Below, one piece after another: positions 33,174-48,848 of a stretch of DNA of 64,000 nucleotides (position 1 is its first letter; each line of letters begins with the position of its first letter). Location: contig JAIWNE010000119.1 in NCBI GenBank assembly GCA_025331445.1, positions 39,792 to 103,791 on the forward strand, given 5' to 3'. The position numbers and the translations under genes were made by a program. The notes beneath the pieces are model-generated. The model saw only the letters and a list, made by a program, of their open reading frames with translations. It was not told where the DNA came from and did not search any database. The stretch is from Blakeslea trispora (lineage: Eukaryota > Mucoromycota > Mucoromycetes > Mucorales > Choanephoraceae).

Positions 33174-36100
33174 ATGCACTGTGTTTCTGAAAAAGCTCAT
33201 GTTCAAGGCAATGAGACATTGTCACTTTATGTCACAAAACAGTCATTCATCTTAAAGAAGGGCGACCAGTATTTAGAGATCTTGTTTGAACAACAGAAAA
33301 TGATAGAAAAAGGTTAATATAGATAGACCCCTCTTTTTTTTTGTTTAGAGGAAAAAGTCTGTTATAGTAAGTACTAAAAGAACATTGTCTGTTGGGCTTA
33401 GATACCATTGATTCAAAGGACATTATTCAGAGATATGATATCTATGGTGTCCTTGGTTTTATAGAAGCGTTTAAAGGTAAAGTCCTCGTAAAACTTTAAG
33501 GGAAAGGTTGTGTTATTCATCAATATGTGTGCAGGAAAGTATATGGTTGTCGTTACTTCCGTACAACTCCGTGGTCATTTAATGGGTCATCCAATTTATG
33601 TCATTGATGGTATAAGCTGTCTGAGTTTTGATGCTTTAAAGGCATGTCAACAGCTGGACTTGAAAGTATGTGTTTTTAAAATGAATCTCTTTGTTTCTAT
33701 AAAAGGTGCCTTTTGTTATTTAACCAAGAATATCTCTTTAATAGGTTATAGAGCAAGCCATTGAGAACGAAATAGAAGAAGGAGAGTCAGATGAACCGCA
33801 GAGTTCACAAGAGCCTACAGAACAAGCTCGACCTGTTCAACTGACACAGTCGAGTTCATTTATGAATCGCATTAAAAAGACATTTTCTTCAAAGCCCGCT
33901 AAGGATCCAGAACAGGAAATACTTTTTGAACATCAGCAACAACATCAACAAGAAGAGTTATTGTCTGCTTTGAAGCAAGAGGAATTGCTTGTACCAACTG
34001 CTGACTCCACCCTATCCACTGCTACTTCTTCTTCTTCTCTTGCTCAAGAAGATATTGACGAAGATGATGAAGGCAATGCATTAGAGCAACGTTTGTTGAG
34101 ACAAGTAACAGAAATGTTTAGTAAATCTATGTTTTTATATTCCAATAGTTGCGGTAATCTATTAGGTTGAGAGAAAGCGAACTGCACAGATACTGACATG
34201 AAAATCAAAGATATTACCAATAGCTTCCAAAGGTCATACGATAAAAGTAAAGAAGCGAAGTCAACTTATGATGACCCTGAGGTGCCTCTTTGTCAAAAGG
34301 TAGATAAACGATTTTGGTGGAATGAATTTCTTTCTCGAGACTTTTTGGATCAAAAGGTAAATTCAGCTTGGAATCAAAAGACTAAAAGTGCGTAATGAAC
34401 TAACAGTTTCTTTCTTTAAACAATAACATTGGTTTGCTTAGATGGACAAATGGGTAGTGCCTGTGATGCAAGGCACACTACAGATTGAGCCATGTCATAT
34501 TGAAGGATATGTGTTTGATTTTGTTTTGATATCCAGAAGAAGTAGAGAGAGAGCAGGTATAGAACACTATGAGAATAATGTTTGTAAGTCATAAACTCTA
34601 AACAGCAATAAGGCATGCGATACCAACGACGAGGCATCAACGAGGATGGACAAGTCGCCAATTTTGTAGAAACAGAGCAGTGTATCATTTTCAAGGTAGT
34701 ATTCAAACAAAACGAAAACTCAGGCTACTGAACGTTCACTTTCTTTTTGGGGGTGGAAAACATCATTTAGAGAGATGAAGTAAACCACGTTGCTGCATTT
34801 GTTCAGACACGAGGATCTAGTAAGTGTTTCGATGTTATACAACAAGACGTTTATTTCAGATATACTTAAGGTTATTTGTTTCAGTTCCTATATTTTGGAC
34901 TCAATCACCTTACAGTCTTCACCCTATACCTATCCTTGACCGTTCAGAGCAGGAAAACCACAGAGCGTTTGAAAAGCATTTCAACACACAAGAGAGCTAT
35001 TATGGAAAACAGATTTTGGTCAACTTAACTGAACTGCTAGGTCGAGAAGCTATTGTTGGATCAGAATATCGAAAGCATGTAGAAGAATTAGCAGATCCCA
35101 ATATCAAGTAAGCGAGCAGGTATACCTTGGAGTTTTCTGTGTATTGACACTGTTCTATAGATATGTCGAATTCGATTTCCATAAAGAGACAAAAGGCATG
35201 AAGTTTGAAAATATCAGTAAGCTGAGCAAGAGTCTACATGATGATTTATCAAAGATGCAGTGAGTTTGAAATTATCTTCCATGTTGAGTTACGTTTCTTG
35301 ACAGTTTCCCATCTAATCTATCATAGGTATTTTTGGGAGACTGACCTAAAGAAGGAGAACAAGCCAACTGTTTACTGCAAACAAGCAGGCGTTTTTAGAA
35401 CTGTAAGTATGAATAGAGAAGCTTACATACAATAGCTGATTTTCTGCCAAAAGAACTGTATGGATTGCTTAGACCGTACGAATGTTGTTCAGGTAAAAAT
35501 ACACTTCGACTGCTGTAAACAAAATCAAGCTTGTTTTACAGTGTTTTCTAATATTTGATTTTTACTTCTTTTTCTTCTAGAGTGCATTTGGACGGAGCGT
35601 ACTTAACTTACAATTAATGCGATTTGGTATATCTGAATATCCTGATCAAGGCATCAAGTTTTACGATGGATTTGAACGTATATTTAACAATGGTACAGAT
35701 AAAATTTCAAGAGGCATGCCTGCTTGTTTTCTAACTCTTTCAATTGTCAGTTTGGGCCAACAATGGTGATATGATATCAAGAATGTATGCAGGCACAAGC
35801 GCTTTAAAGGGCGATTTTACCAGGTAAGCAAAAGCCAAAAAAAAGGTTAACCTGTCTAAAATCCTATCTATTCTAGAACTGGCAAAAGAAACATTACAGG
35901 CATGATGAACGATGCCTCTAATTCATTAGCGAGAATGTACTTTAATACAATCAAAGATTTTTGGCGACAAGCAACAGTGGATTATATTCTTGGCTATCAC
36001 AAAGCTGAAATTTTTAGACATGTACCTCAAAGTACAAACATGTCTGCTGAACCTGGTATTGAAAGAAGATGGGCCAAGATTCGATCCAACGCAAGTATGT

Positions 36101-36907
36101 GTTTTTGTTTCCAACTTTTGTGTCTTCATCTTGTTCACCCTATCTTCCTTTTTTGTATACGATATTTAGTTGATATAAGTAGTGAGATTGTTATTGCAGA
36201 TGATGAAACTCGGATTGCAGGTTGGACACTATTATCACCTACAGATGAATCCAATGCAAGGTAGTTACTTGTTTGAAACGAAAAAGAACTGTATTGCTTA
36301 CAGTGACCCATTTAGGAAATTTGAGGAGAAAGTAGTCCTTTTGACTGAAAAGGCCTTATATATCTGCAGTTATAACTATGACCTTGAAAAGGTTATCCAG
36401 TTTAAGCGATTGGCATTGAAGACTATTCATTCAATTCAAATGGGAGAATACATTCTCTCTTCACTTACGCCTGCTTCAAGGTCAGAAGAACAAAACTATG
36501 GTATGATCCTGAGACATTCAACAGACGGAGAACTCGTGCGTTGGAACACAGGCAGTATACACAATTTGAGTTTGGTGGATATCAACATTGACAAGGATCC
36601 TAAGGACGAAGAAGAAAGTGAAGAGTGTGATGAAGAAAGACAAGCGCTGGCTACTCTAGAACAAGACGATGTTGTCATCTTTAAAGCAGTACGCTACAAT
36701 GTGTTAGGTGAATTGGATGGAGAAGTAGAGACCTGCAAAGAACAGATAAAGGGAATTGTTAGAGAGATCTCAAAGGCGACAGGGCATTCAACTGAAGACC
36801 CAGATTTTGTTATTCAGAAGCCTATTATCAGTTTAGAGCAAGCACAAAAGACGGATGGTATCTTCAAAAAGATGGGCTATCGACTTAAACAAGCTATTTG
36901 GCTATAG
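33174..36907 (+). CDS. SAC-domain phosphoinositide phosphatase, hSac2/INPP5F type
   Basis: Removes phosphate from phosphoinositides on endosomal or plasma membranes. Many exons (at least a dozen) join in phase from MHCVSEKAHVQGNETLSLYV. Landmarks in order: RYDIYGVLGFIEAFKG and GKYMVVVTSVQLRG (Sac N-terminal lobe); a long acidic/Ser-rich insert at about 33770-34100; RFWWNEFLSRDFLDQK; WVVPVMQGTLQIEPC; GINEDGQVANFVETEQ; FVQTRGSIPIFWTQ; and the catalytic CX5R(T/S) motif in NCMDCLDRTNVVQS (about 35453-35495). After AGTSALKGDFTRTGKRN the Sac domain ends and an hSac2 homology domain with an acidic stretch (DPKDEEESEECDEERQ) follows. That second domain separates INPP5F from Sac1 and synaptojanin. Its stop is 24 bp from the stop of the convergent hydrolase gene. 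Confidence 0.93.
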
Positions 36908-36931
36908 GATAATAAATAAGAAGAAAACTCT

Positions 36932-38022
36932 TTAATGTTTTGAGGCACTTGTGAAGTGTTTGTCTATCAATTGGTTGTAACGAACAGGCTGTTCTCCTGG
37001 CAGACTGTGACCACTGCCTTCAAAGACTTCAATAGGGCAATTCAAAACTTGACTGAGATGATGTGAATTTTTGGGATTGACTAGATTATCCCAGGTACCA
37101 GTGACAACTAAACAAGATACACCAGATGCCTTGATCTTCAAGAGCCGCTCGTCCGATACATAGTGGCCGAGACAGGCAGCTGTCTGACCGATATTACCTG
37201 TCAAGGTCTGAGGTCGAGAACGATCTAAGCGAGCCAAAAAAAGCGAAATGGACATGTCTCGGTTTGTCTCAAATTGAACCATATCAGGTTCTGTAGGCTT
37301 ACTCTTTAGCCATTCAGGAGGATAAACAAGATCGAGTGCTGCGCTGATTCTCACTTTAGGATCAGACATCGTCATCATACGAGATAGAGTTGTAACAGCC
37401 TTCCACTAACAAGAATCAAAGATAGGTTTTTAGATATAAACACACATACAAGAGAACTAGATGCTTACAGGTGGTATTTGTCGGCCCGAGGTTGTACTGG
37501 TAAGGACAAGAGAACAGAATCGTTCGGGCCAAGTAGAAACAAGCTCAAGTGCGATCATGCCACCCATAGAAACACCATCGACATGCACATTCCTCTTCCA
37601 ATCCAAGTGATCTAGCACATCAATGACATCGTGTGCCATTTGAGATGTACTATTATGGTATTAAATAAAAATATATATATCGAGCAAACATTTCCCATCA
37701 TGCAAAATACCTATAAAGCCCTTTAGGAGCATCTGATAGACCCATACCACGGTTTTCGAATATCAGGACAGTATACTTGCCTGTCTCGGCTAAATATTTG
37801 GTTTGCTTTTCCCACATTAGGCAAGAAGCATTTAAGCCTAATAAAATAGTGAGTTTATGCAACTAGAGAATAGATTGGTCAAAATGGTTTTTTTTTACCC
37901 ATGATAAGGACAACATGTTCGGGCCCTTTGCCATGAAGTTCATAATATATTTTGACAGGCGGGTCCTGTCGGCTCTTGGCTACTTCAATATAGCCATTGG
38001 ATTCCATAGTGGACAATGACAT
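36932..38022 (-). CDS. alpha/beta hydrolase
   Basis: Four exons, with internal boundaries at about 37405/37469 and 37649, join in phase to about 295 residues. Start MSLSTMESNGYIEVAKSRQD. Hydrolase features in order: HGKGPEHVVLIMGLNAS (oxyanion strand-loop), ENRGMGLSDAP, the nucleophile elbow VDGVSMGGM (G-x-S-x-G with Ser), the acid in VVTGTWDNLVNP and the His in FEGSGHSLPGEQP. The triad is complete. The middle LFLARLDRSRPQTLTGNIGQ is the cap region. The subfamily resembles fungal 3-oxoadipate enol-lactonase-like/AB hydrolase 1 proteins, but the substrate cannot be read from sequence. It lies in tandem 94 bp downstream of VPS29 and converges on the SAC gene. Confidence 0.88.
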
Positions 38023-38116
38023 GGTGATAAAATGAAAAATAATAGATAAAAAAGACGAAAATAATGAAAAATAAAAAAAAAGGGCTGCTTTTTTATTTGA
38101 TATGACAAATTGGAAA

Positions 38117-38893
38117 TCACAACATCTTAGTTTCGGAAGCACGCTTGTACTCAAGTTTCTCAACTTTAACTTCACCATCAATTAATTTGTATACATAAGT
38201 AACCATTGTGTTTCCTTGAACATCCATCAAGACAAAAGAAGGTATAGGTTCGCTGTCAAGGAATGTGTGTATGTGTGTAAATAAGATGTAAAAGAATGAA
38301 TGTAGAATACTTACTTGATATCAGGTATAGAAGAATAAGCACCTGTAGCACTACCTGGATTGATAAAGAATCTGCCATTGTATTCATAGGCTTCGAATTT
38401 GTGTGTGTGACCAGATACTAATACATCTACTTCCATCTGACGAGCTGTGACATCAAGTGCTTCAACGTCTCCCCAAGGAATCACTTGATGACCATGCACA
38501 ATACCAATGCGCAAATTACCCTCTGTTATCACTTTTGCCTGAGGTAAGCTAGCACTGTAGGCTTCATCAAAATCCCCCTTGACAGCCACAATATCACCAG
38601 CAATTGTCTTTAAATAATCAAATGTTTCCTTATCAACCATATTCCCTGTGCTAATAATCTTTTGAATCTTTCCGGGTACCTAAAGAAGAAAAGTTTTACT
38701 ATGTCAGTAGGTTTGCGAAATGGATACCGAATTATTTCTGTTACCAAAAGCTTTTTGAACTTGTTAGGAAGTGCATGACTTCTGTGTGGAATATGCAAGT
38801 CACCTATAGCGAGAACAAGCTTAAAAGAAGAAGGAAGAGGGGTTTCAAGATGAGTTTGGGTCTACGACAAGTTATGGCATACATTACAACCAT
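38117..38893 (-). CDS. VPS29: VPS29, retromer subunit
   Basis: Part of the Vps26-Vps29-Vps35 retromer core that returns receptors from endosomes to the Golgi. Four coding exons: 38891-38893 (only ATG), 38745-38819, 38315-38679 and 38117-38252, giving 192 residues. The second exon starts [20 protein letters not shown], so splicing directly after the ATG produces the canonical [14 protein letters not shown]. Other conserved blocks: [57 protein letters not shown] and [20 protein letters not shown]. The phosphodiesterase-like fold keeps several metal-site residues. Without the first splice no sensible start exists for exon 2, which supports the one-codon exon. Human VPS29 also has an intron right after the initiator Met. 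Confidence 0.95.
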
Positions 38894-40101
38894 GATGAGG
38901 CAGTTACGAAACAAAGAAAATAAAAAATAAAAAAAATAGCAACGCGACATAATATGATAAAAATAGCCAAGGAATTTCCTTTCTTGGATTCTTAATAAAG
39001 CATATTGATGCTTAACAGTAGCCATTCAATCGTCTTTTTTCGCATGCACATTTTCTAGTTGAATAGACGGATGAACTAATGCGGTTTACGTAATCAAAAG
39101 AAAAGTGTGTGTGTGTGTGTGTGTTTGGTCTTTATGCAAACAGACTGATGAGAAATAAAGTGTACAAATGAGCTAATTTAGGCTTAGCCTTGAGAAATAG
39201 TTAAAAAAAAAAAGGGGATAGGAGGGAAAGGAATAGACAGTTCTTGATGATAGCTCAACCCAACGAAATCTACAGAAGTTTCAAAGCTTTAAATCTGTGT
39301 TAAATCTTGCCATTTTCTATCATTCAAACTCTGCTATAAAAAAAAAAGAAAGTAAAAAGGAAACGGCTCTTTAAATTTCAAATACTTTATTTATCATAAA
39401 GCCCTTATTGTTATTGTTGGTTTTTTTTTTCTATTGTAAACATGCTATCTTTTTCATGAATGATTCAACACCAAGAGCGCACCACTTCTTGGTGTAACTC
39501 CTGTTTGAGTCTAAAGAGAGAATTGGTCTTTGAGGTTGGTAAAATGAGCTGTTGTTTAGACAATCATAAAGAGAACACAATGTTTGTGTGTCGGAGACTG
39601 CTTACGTAATGTTGCTTGTTTTCTGGTAACAAAAGACAAACAATCAATGAATAGAAAGAGAGAAAGAATATGGTTATCTTTATGTAATGAATGTCATAGG
39701 AAGAATAGTAAAAAGTAAAGAAGAACACATTGAATTGAGAAACAAGCATTTCCGTATGCCTTGGTAATAAACAGCCCAAAATGGTTTTAAGGTTAAACAA
39801 CAAACAACTCAATGATTCACTTATTTACTTGCCCTTCAGATGAATAAGCAGAAAAACCAGTTGGCCAAAAGCAGAACAGTAACAGAAGCAAGCAAAAAAC
39901 AATATCTCCTTAAAGAGCCATATGATTCTTGATGAATTGGAAACATGCAGCTTCATGTATTACGTAAGTTAGTGCAATTTTTTTTTCTTTACGCTCGTGT
40001 GAATGGGCGTTATAAATAACCACCTATTTTTTTTTATTTTTTTTTTTATATCTTTAGTTGTTGTCTTTCTCTTTCCTTCTTCTCATCTACTTTACTTGAA
40101 C
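38894..40101. other. intergenic between divergent VPS29 and bZIP genes
   Basis: No gene was recognised. Holds the shared upstream region, a (TG)n run at about 39105-39124, several poly-A/T tracts, and a CT-rich leader just before the bZIP start (40050-40100). An in-frame ATG at 40003 lies 33 codons upstream of the chosen bZIP start and would add a hydrophobic, Phe-rich leader; it is probably 5' UTR. Confidence 0.5.
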
Positions 40102-40665
40102 ATGTCGAACGCTTCATCACCTCCACCCACCATGGACCCAGCATCCAAGTCTGAGTCTCCCAAACTCAAGACAATTCGCTCGCGTTCCCCTTCACCCACT
40201 ACAAAAAAGACTGTGATTGAATCTAGAAGGGCAGAACAGAACAGAGCAGCACAAAGAGCCTTTCGACAAAGAAAAGAAAGGTATGTCAAAGAATTAGAGG
40301 CCAGAGTCAACGCTATGGCAGACTGGCCAGCACGTATGGAAGCTTTGGAGATGGAAAATGAACGTCTGAAACGAAAGATCCAGGCGTTAGAAGACGAACA
40401 TGGATGCAGTAACCAAAGAAAAAGCCTAAAGCTAGAATATATCAACAACAATCATGAAAGTAACACTTACACAACTGCTTCAAAACCGCTACCGCGCATG
40501 TGTACTCCCACATCAAATACCTCTCAGCAGCATACTACGTCATCACCACCGTCTACTTCTATACAACAAGGAAATAAAACGGTTGTGGGTGAAAAAGGTA
40601 GAGTTTTAGATGATCTTGTATCCATTTTAAGAACTCGTCATAGACCACCTATTCAACCCAATTAA
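40102..40665 (+). CDS. bZIP transcription factor (Yap/Pap1-like basic region)
   Basis: Single exon, 187 residues from MSNASSPPPTMDPASKSESP. The basic region ESRRAEQNRAAQRAFRQRKE (about residues 44-63) has the NxxAQxxFR signature of the fungal AP-1/Pap1 group (Q-A-x-F rather than A-A-x-x-C). The leucine zipper follows with ELEARVNAMADWPARMEALE and MENERLKRKIQALEDEH. N-terminal Ser-Pro pairs (SRSPSPTTKK) may be phosphorylation sites. The C-terminal 90 residues are Ser/Thr/Asn-rich. There is a single Cys-containing stretch near the zipper end, but no Yap1-type cysteine-rich domains, so a redox role is not supported. Converges on the Zn2Cys6 gene with about 405 bp of microsatellite DNA between. 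Confidence 0.9.
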   Translation: MSNASSPPPTMDPASKSESPKLKTIRSRSPSPTTKKTVIESRRAEQNRAAQRAFRQRKERYVKELEARVNAMADWPARMEALEMENERLKRKIQALEDEHGCSNQRKSLKLEYINNNHESNTYTTASKPLPRMCTPTSNTSQQHTTSSPPSTSIQQGNKTVVGEKGRVLDDLVSILRTRHRPPIQPN

Positions 40666-40847
40666 ATTATCTTGTAGTTTAATTCTGTCTATTCCCTTCA
40701 CCCTTCAAAAACCCCCTTTCTCTTAGTTCTTGTCCCTTTCTCTTTCTTTCTTTCTTTTTGTATGTATATATATATATATATATATACTTGTATGTCTATT
40801 TTACACATACATCTATACATAATCTTTGTATTTTATATTGCGTCCAT

Positions 40848-40917
<70 letters not shown>

Positions 40918-41070
40918 ATGTGTGTGCGTGTATGTATGTGTGTGTACGGTGTAAATATGCTTATGGATCCATAGGCCTATGTGTGTGTTTATTGATGATT
41001 ACGTAATAAAAAATAAGTCTTGTTTGTATATGTAAGAAAATACAGAAAGAGAAGAAGGGAGTCAGTTAAT
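40666..41070. repeat. microsatellite tract between convergent genes: (TA)n and (TG)n
   Basis: Holds a (TA)n run at about 40764-40786, a long, almost pure (TG)n run at about 40850-40912 (some 30 units), then interrupted TG/TATG repeats to about 40945. The apparent ORFs here (poly-Cys-Val and Tyr-Ile repeats) are artefacts of the repeats. The rest is 3' flank of the two transcription factor genes. Confidence 0.9.
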
Positions 41071-44047
<2,977 letters not shown>

Positions 44048-47037
44048 TGTACAATATATTCAATTGTCAGTAACACAACAGTATAACAGTAAATAAAAAA
44101 GAAGGAAAGAAGAAAGAAAAAAAAAGCGAGAGAGAGAGAGAGAAAAAAAAAACAAAGAAAATATACTTCTTTTTTTGGTTGTACCTGTATTTTTTAGTTT
44201 GAAACACAGCCTTAATCTGAATCATACCCTTTTATTTCACAATTCCAGCCAATCGTAAGTTTCCATTTCGTTAACAATTTCCATATATAGCAGTGGGTAA
44301 CTGAGCACTCTGCATGAAAGGATATGCTTTATTTTTTCTCTTTTCGTTAACTATTATAACAACAATAGAAACAACATTCATTGTTTAGTCTTTTGTGATT
44401 ACCGCTTTACATTTAACGTAGAAAGATACAAAATTAAGCTGACCAACTAAACTCGACTTTTATACAGTCAAACTTAAACCGTACTTGTATAGAGCATAAA
44501 AACCTTTCTGCCAAGTAGAATCAAATCTGTTGCTGCATCCATTGGTTACACAAAAGCAACTGCAGACAACTCTGCCTTTAAGGTATTGCAACAATAGAAC
44601 AAAAGGAATGATGGGCTAGTTTCTAAATTCAGTCATCCATGCGACCATGAAAATGTGCATAGATGGCCATCTAATGTGTTATAGCAGCATTTTACAGCCA
44701 GATGGTACTACATAGTTTTTGAGTCAATGCACCAAAAGACACTAATACGATCAAATTCATTAAAGTCAACTGACCCATCTATTGCTTTGAATACAATGTC
44801 ATAAGAAAGAAAGAAAAGAAGCGAGCAGAACAAAAAGGTACGATAGAAAAATGTTGAATAAGAAATAAGTATCGTGTAACCGAATGATACAATGAATTGT
44901 CTGCAGACTTTTTACTTACTGACCTCTGCTAAACCCTTTAAGCAGTACTTTTCTAAGAAAGAACAAAAAGGTTATAGGCACTATTCAAGTTGATAGACAT
45001 TTGCTTGATTGCTCATGACTGTGTTTATCCTCAGATTATTGCAACATCGAAAAGGAAAACAAAGTAGGACATTCAATAAAATCATTCTTCTTTCTTTTTG
45101 CTTATTGTATTCTACTCCCCCTCGCATTTCGATTTTCAGTCTTCAAAAGTGAAAAACTTTAACAACTAAGATTAAGCAATTCAGAACAAGAGTTTTGTAC
45201 AAACATTGATTTTTCATATACTAATATCAAGGGTGTTTTTTTTGTTTATATGGGTACGTGCGCATGCATACAAGCGGCTGTTTATTTCTTATAATTAGGT
45301 GGCGTTTCGAAACTTGAGAAAATAATTTAACTTTAGCCTATTGACATCAAAAGACGAAATACCTTGTTTTTCTTATAAAGAGAACAACGCTCATACAACA
45401 TAAGAATATCAGCTGATAAACACATCTTTCAATAAATGTCATATTGAAACTTAAGAGCAAGCCAGGCTTTCGATAGTTTACAGCGCATTTCATAAGTTGA
45501 GAGATGATTCAATTTTGAGAAACAAATCCGTTTATGTAGACATCCAAATCGTTCTATATGCCCAGTTGAAAAGCCAACAGCTTGCCTTTTTCTTTAAAAA
45601 AATTGGGATATATATTATTTCTGAGCAGAACGGAAGGCATGTGTATCATCAACTAAACAATCTAGAGTAAAAAAAAAAAGAAATACAGGAGGCATACAAG
45701 ACATAAGTTTGCTTGTTTCTTTTTTCCTTAAGCAACACACTTGTCGTCATTGATGTTCAATAACCAGCCATCATGAGGTGGGCAAATATAAAGTAGAATC
45801 ATAAACAGAAAAACGCCAAGTCATTAGTTGAGCTGGCGTAGTCTCTGGTGCAAGCAGTAGACTATCCAATGTGGAATGCGTTATATTGTGTTTGTGACTG
45901 AAAAAGAGCTTCAATGATACAAACATTGTATTTCTTTGTTCAACTAAAATAACGATTTCAAGTAGAGTATCTAGACATAATAAAGAGCTTTAGATAGTGG
46001 TTGTACTTGTTTCTGTCTTATCATCCTAAAGTCAATAGCAAGCTTGAGGGAAGAAGTATGTCCAAGAAGAATGGATGGGTTGGATTTGAGCTGCTTCCAG
46101 TATTTTCTTTTTTTCTAAAGAGGCTTGCAACTTCTTGCCATGGTTTATTGAGGGATGATTCTTTTTGTTTTAACGACCTGTCTCATCTTTATATGAGCTA
46201 AGGCTTTTATACTTTCTCTTTTAGGAATAATGTATATTGTAAGTATTGATGTGCAAATAACCCCCCCATAAACGAGACAAAGGCTATTTTTGTAACTTCC
46301 GGCTCTTTACGTCAACTCGAATTTTACTGTGCATTTATCGAGATGAAAAAAAAAATTCAATTTCTAGTTATATGAATCATCGTTCTGAAACATAGAATTC
46401 GGTTTGATTTTCCTTGTTCTAGAAATATAAAAGATTGCTCAGCATCTATATTTTGCTATATCAATGACAACATCTTTGTTTGCTTATACAATATGTCAAC
46501 ATGCGTAACAATCTGTGCTCCCAATTGGCATATGGAAATAAAGCTACTGTGCCCATTTGCTAATCAAACACACACAAGGATAGACTAAAATCCTCAGATG
46601 GCACAGTCTCTCTCTTCTTTTTTTTTTTTTTGGCTGGGTTACTTGGATCATGCGTTTTACCTTTTATGGTAGCATCTGTCATTCATATGCCCAAATTCAG
46701 TTTGTACTGAATAAATGAAAAGAAGCAAATAGAATAACAGTGCGTTCACCCTTTTTCTGAAAATACTGGTCGGATTTTGAAAATGGATGGCTCACTTCTT
46801 TTTTTTTTTTTGGCAGTTAAATTAGTCAGTTGCATGAATTTGATTTTGTTATTTATTCGTGCAAAGTCGATATTTGTTTTATTTTTTTTCTTCATACATT
46901 TTTAAACATTCAATTTATGAAATGCTTAAGCCAGACTTACCCATCATTATTATACAGGATGCAGATCAGCATCCAATTTCTACAACACGTACAGTATTCT
47001 CGAATGAAAAAAACTACTCTTCACAAATAAATGACTA
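44048..47037. other. 3-kb intergenic region between divergent genes
   Basis: No gene was recognised; frames (for example 46001-46201, 46830-47030) lack motifs. A purine run (GAGAGA) at about 44125-44150 and a poly-T at about 46619-46631 are present. As the shared upstream region of a large regulator (Zn2Cys6) and the SAM-like/PH gene, it may hold long promoters; nothing specific can be named. Confidence 0.5.
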
Positions 47038-47996
47038 ATGAATGTATCAATAGAGGATGTATTATGTCAAATCGAGTTAGACAAATACAGTATCCAGCTC
47101 AAAGGAATCGACCTCGATCAGTTCATGCAGATGACAGAAGAAAAAGACTTTGAACAGTATGGTGTTCGAAAGCAGAGAGACTGCCAAAAGCTAAGCTCAA
47201 CTGCAAAGTCAATAAGAAGATCATCTATTGGCACCAGTAGCTCGTATACAACTAGTGAAGATGAACAAGAAGAGCAAGAAGAAAATGATATATCCTTACA
47301 GCAAAATGGCAATGCAGCATGGCCCAATTCAATCTATGGCTTCACTAAATCGGCGCAGTCAAGGAGGTACTCACTGCCAATCTATTCCGATGTTTCTACA
47401 GAAGCCGATATGGGAAGAAGACACTCCTTTCATTCCACTGGCATTCTAAGCCAGCAAGAAGATCTTCTTCCGAGTTACTCTTGTACATTGCACAAACTCG
47501 GCAAGGCGAAAGCCAAAATAGAGTTTGAATACCCTGGCAAGAGAAAGAGGAGAAGACCTTGGAGGTAAACAAATAAACAATTGAATTCAAAATATCACGT
47601 CATTCATTTTAATGAAATAGAGACATCTATATAGAGTTGAAAGGCACCATGCTGAGATTGTATGAAATGAAGAGCAATGATGCATACCATTATTTACCTA
47701 CATTGACAGCTTATTATCAACAATCTGTCGAATATACACCACTTATTGATCTGTCACTTGCTTATGCTAAAGTAGACCAAGCCCAAGACTATAAAAAGCG
47801 ACCCAATGTCTTTCGTGTTCAAACAGCATTTGGTCCACAAGTACTGTTTCAAGTCCAAACAAATGCCGCTGTTTCTTTATGGGTGGAGAAAATCTTGGCA
47901 GGTAAGACAAATACAACTTTTTTTTAAAAAAAGAGCAATTGACATACCAACTAATATTACCACACAGGTTGCATGATTGCTATAGGATTTGCATGA
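47038..47996 (+). CDS. SAM-like and PH domain protein
   Basis: Three exons (47038-47564, 47621-47901, 47968-47996) join in phase to 278 residues. Residues 1-65 look like a SAM-type helical domain: MNVSIEDVLCQIELDKYSIQ, then LDQFMQMTEEKDFEQYGVRK. A Ser-rich, acidic linker follows (SYTTSEDEQEEQEEND). From about residue 145 a PH domain starts: SYSCTLHKLGKAKAKIEFEY, a basic loop (GKRKRRRPWR), then split by the intron, DIYIELKGTMLRLYEMKS, and ending with the C-terminal helix VSLWVEKILAG. The basic loop could bind phosphoinositides. The protein stops right after the PH helix with nine hydrophobic residues (CMIAIGFA-like). Similar PH cores occur in fungal signalling adaptors such as Caf120/Skg3-type proteins, but I cannot assign an orthologue. 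Confidence 0.75.
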
Positions 47997-48119
47997 ATTT
48001 CATTTCTCATTGGCTCATATCAAACATCATCAAAATAAATCTCTCTCATATGAATTCCATTATTATTATTATTTTTTCCCTTCTTTATTTTTTACTTTCT
48101 TCAATTTTTCTTGAATAAT

Positions 48120-48777
48120 ATGACAGAATCAAGCAAAACCAAAAAATCTGTTGAGCATCCCTCAGTAAGTAGCCTATTGATGAATTCCTGAATAACTTAC
48201 TGTATAACTCATGACTTGTTCATAGTATGAAACAATGATTGCTGGTAAACAAGGAGATATATCATTCTGTTTAATCCTGTTCTCAAATTCCTCTTTTTTT
48301 TTTCTTTAATTAGCCGCTATTTCTCATTTGAAGGAACGTAAGGGTAGTTCACGTCCTGCTTTGAAAAAGTACATTCTTGCAAACTATAAAGTAAATGCTG
48401 GTGCACATTTTGACTCGCAAATTAATCATGCTATCCGTCGTGGTGTTGCAAAAAACGTCTTCTCGCTTCCTAAAGGAAATTCTGGTACTGTCAAGCTTGT
48501 CAAGCCTGAGAAAAAACCATCTCAACTTCATGCCGACAAGAAGGCTGCTGAGAAAAAAGTAACTGAAACCAAATCTGCTGAGAAAAAAGCAACCGTCCAT
48601 AAGAAAACGACAACTCATAAGGAAGCCAGTAAAAAGTCCGATGAGAAAAAGCATACTATGAAGAAAGCAATCTCAAAGAAGACGGCTACTGTCAAAAAAG
48701 CACCTGCCAAGAAAGTAGCTAAAAAACAAGTACCCAAGGCTGCCGCTGGATCTAATCAACCTGTTGCTGTAGCTTAA
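48120..48777 (+). CDS. linker histone H1
   Basis: Binds linker DNA at the nucleosome. Exons 48120-48164, 48226-48244 (19 nt) and 48314-48777 join in phase to 175 residues. The winged-helix globular domain begins EHPSYETMIAAISHLKERKG and runs through SSRPALKKYILANYKVNAGA, FDSQINHAIRRGVAKNVFSL to GNSGTVKLVKPEKKP. The C-terminal tail (about residues 85-165) is Lys/Ala/Thr-rich with KKATVKKAP-like repeats and few other residues, as in H1. The N-terminal tail is very short (about 12 residues). The tiny middle exon is required to complete the first helix. The stop is 71 bp from the convergent RIB7 stop; a (TC)n run follows it at 48778-48794. Confidence 0.95.
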
Positions 48778-48848
48778 CTCTCTCTCTCTCTCTTTTTCTG
48801 TTTAATCCAATAATACATAATAAAAAAAACATGGAACAAAAATGTGTC

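Noticed and set aside
40003..40101. Upstream in-frame ATG as bZIP start with a hydrophobic leader
   Set aside because: The Phe-rich leader comes from a T-rich 5' leader; bZIP factors do not have signal sequences, and 40102 gives a normal start.
40758..41006. Cys-Val and Tyr-Ile repeat ORFs
   Set aside because: Produced by the (TA)n and (TG)n microsatellites.
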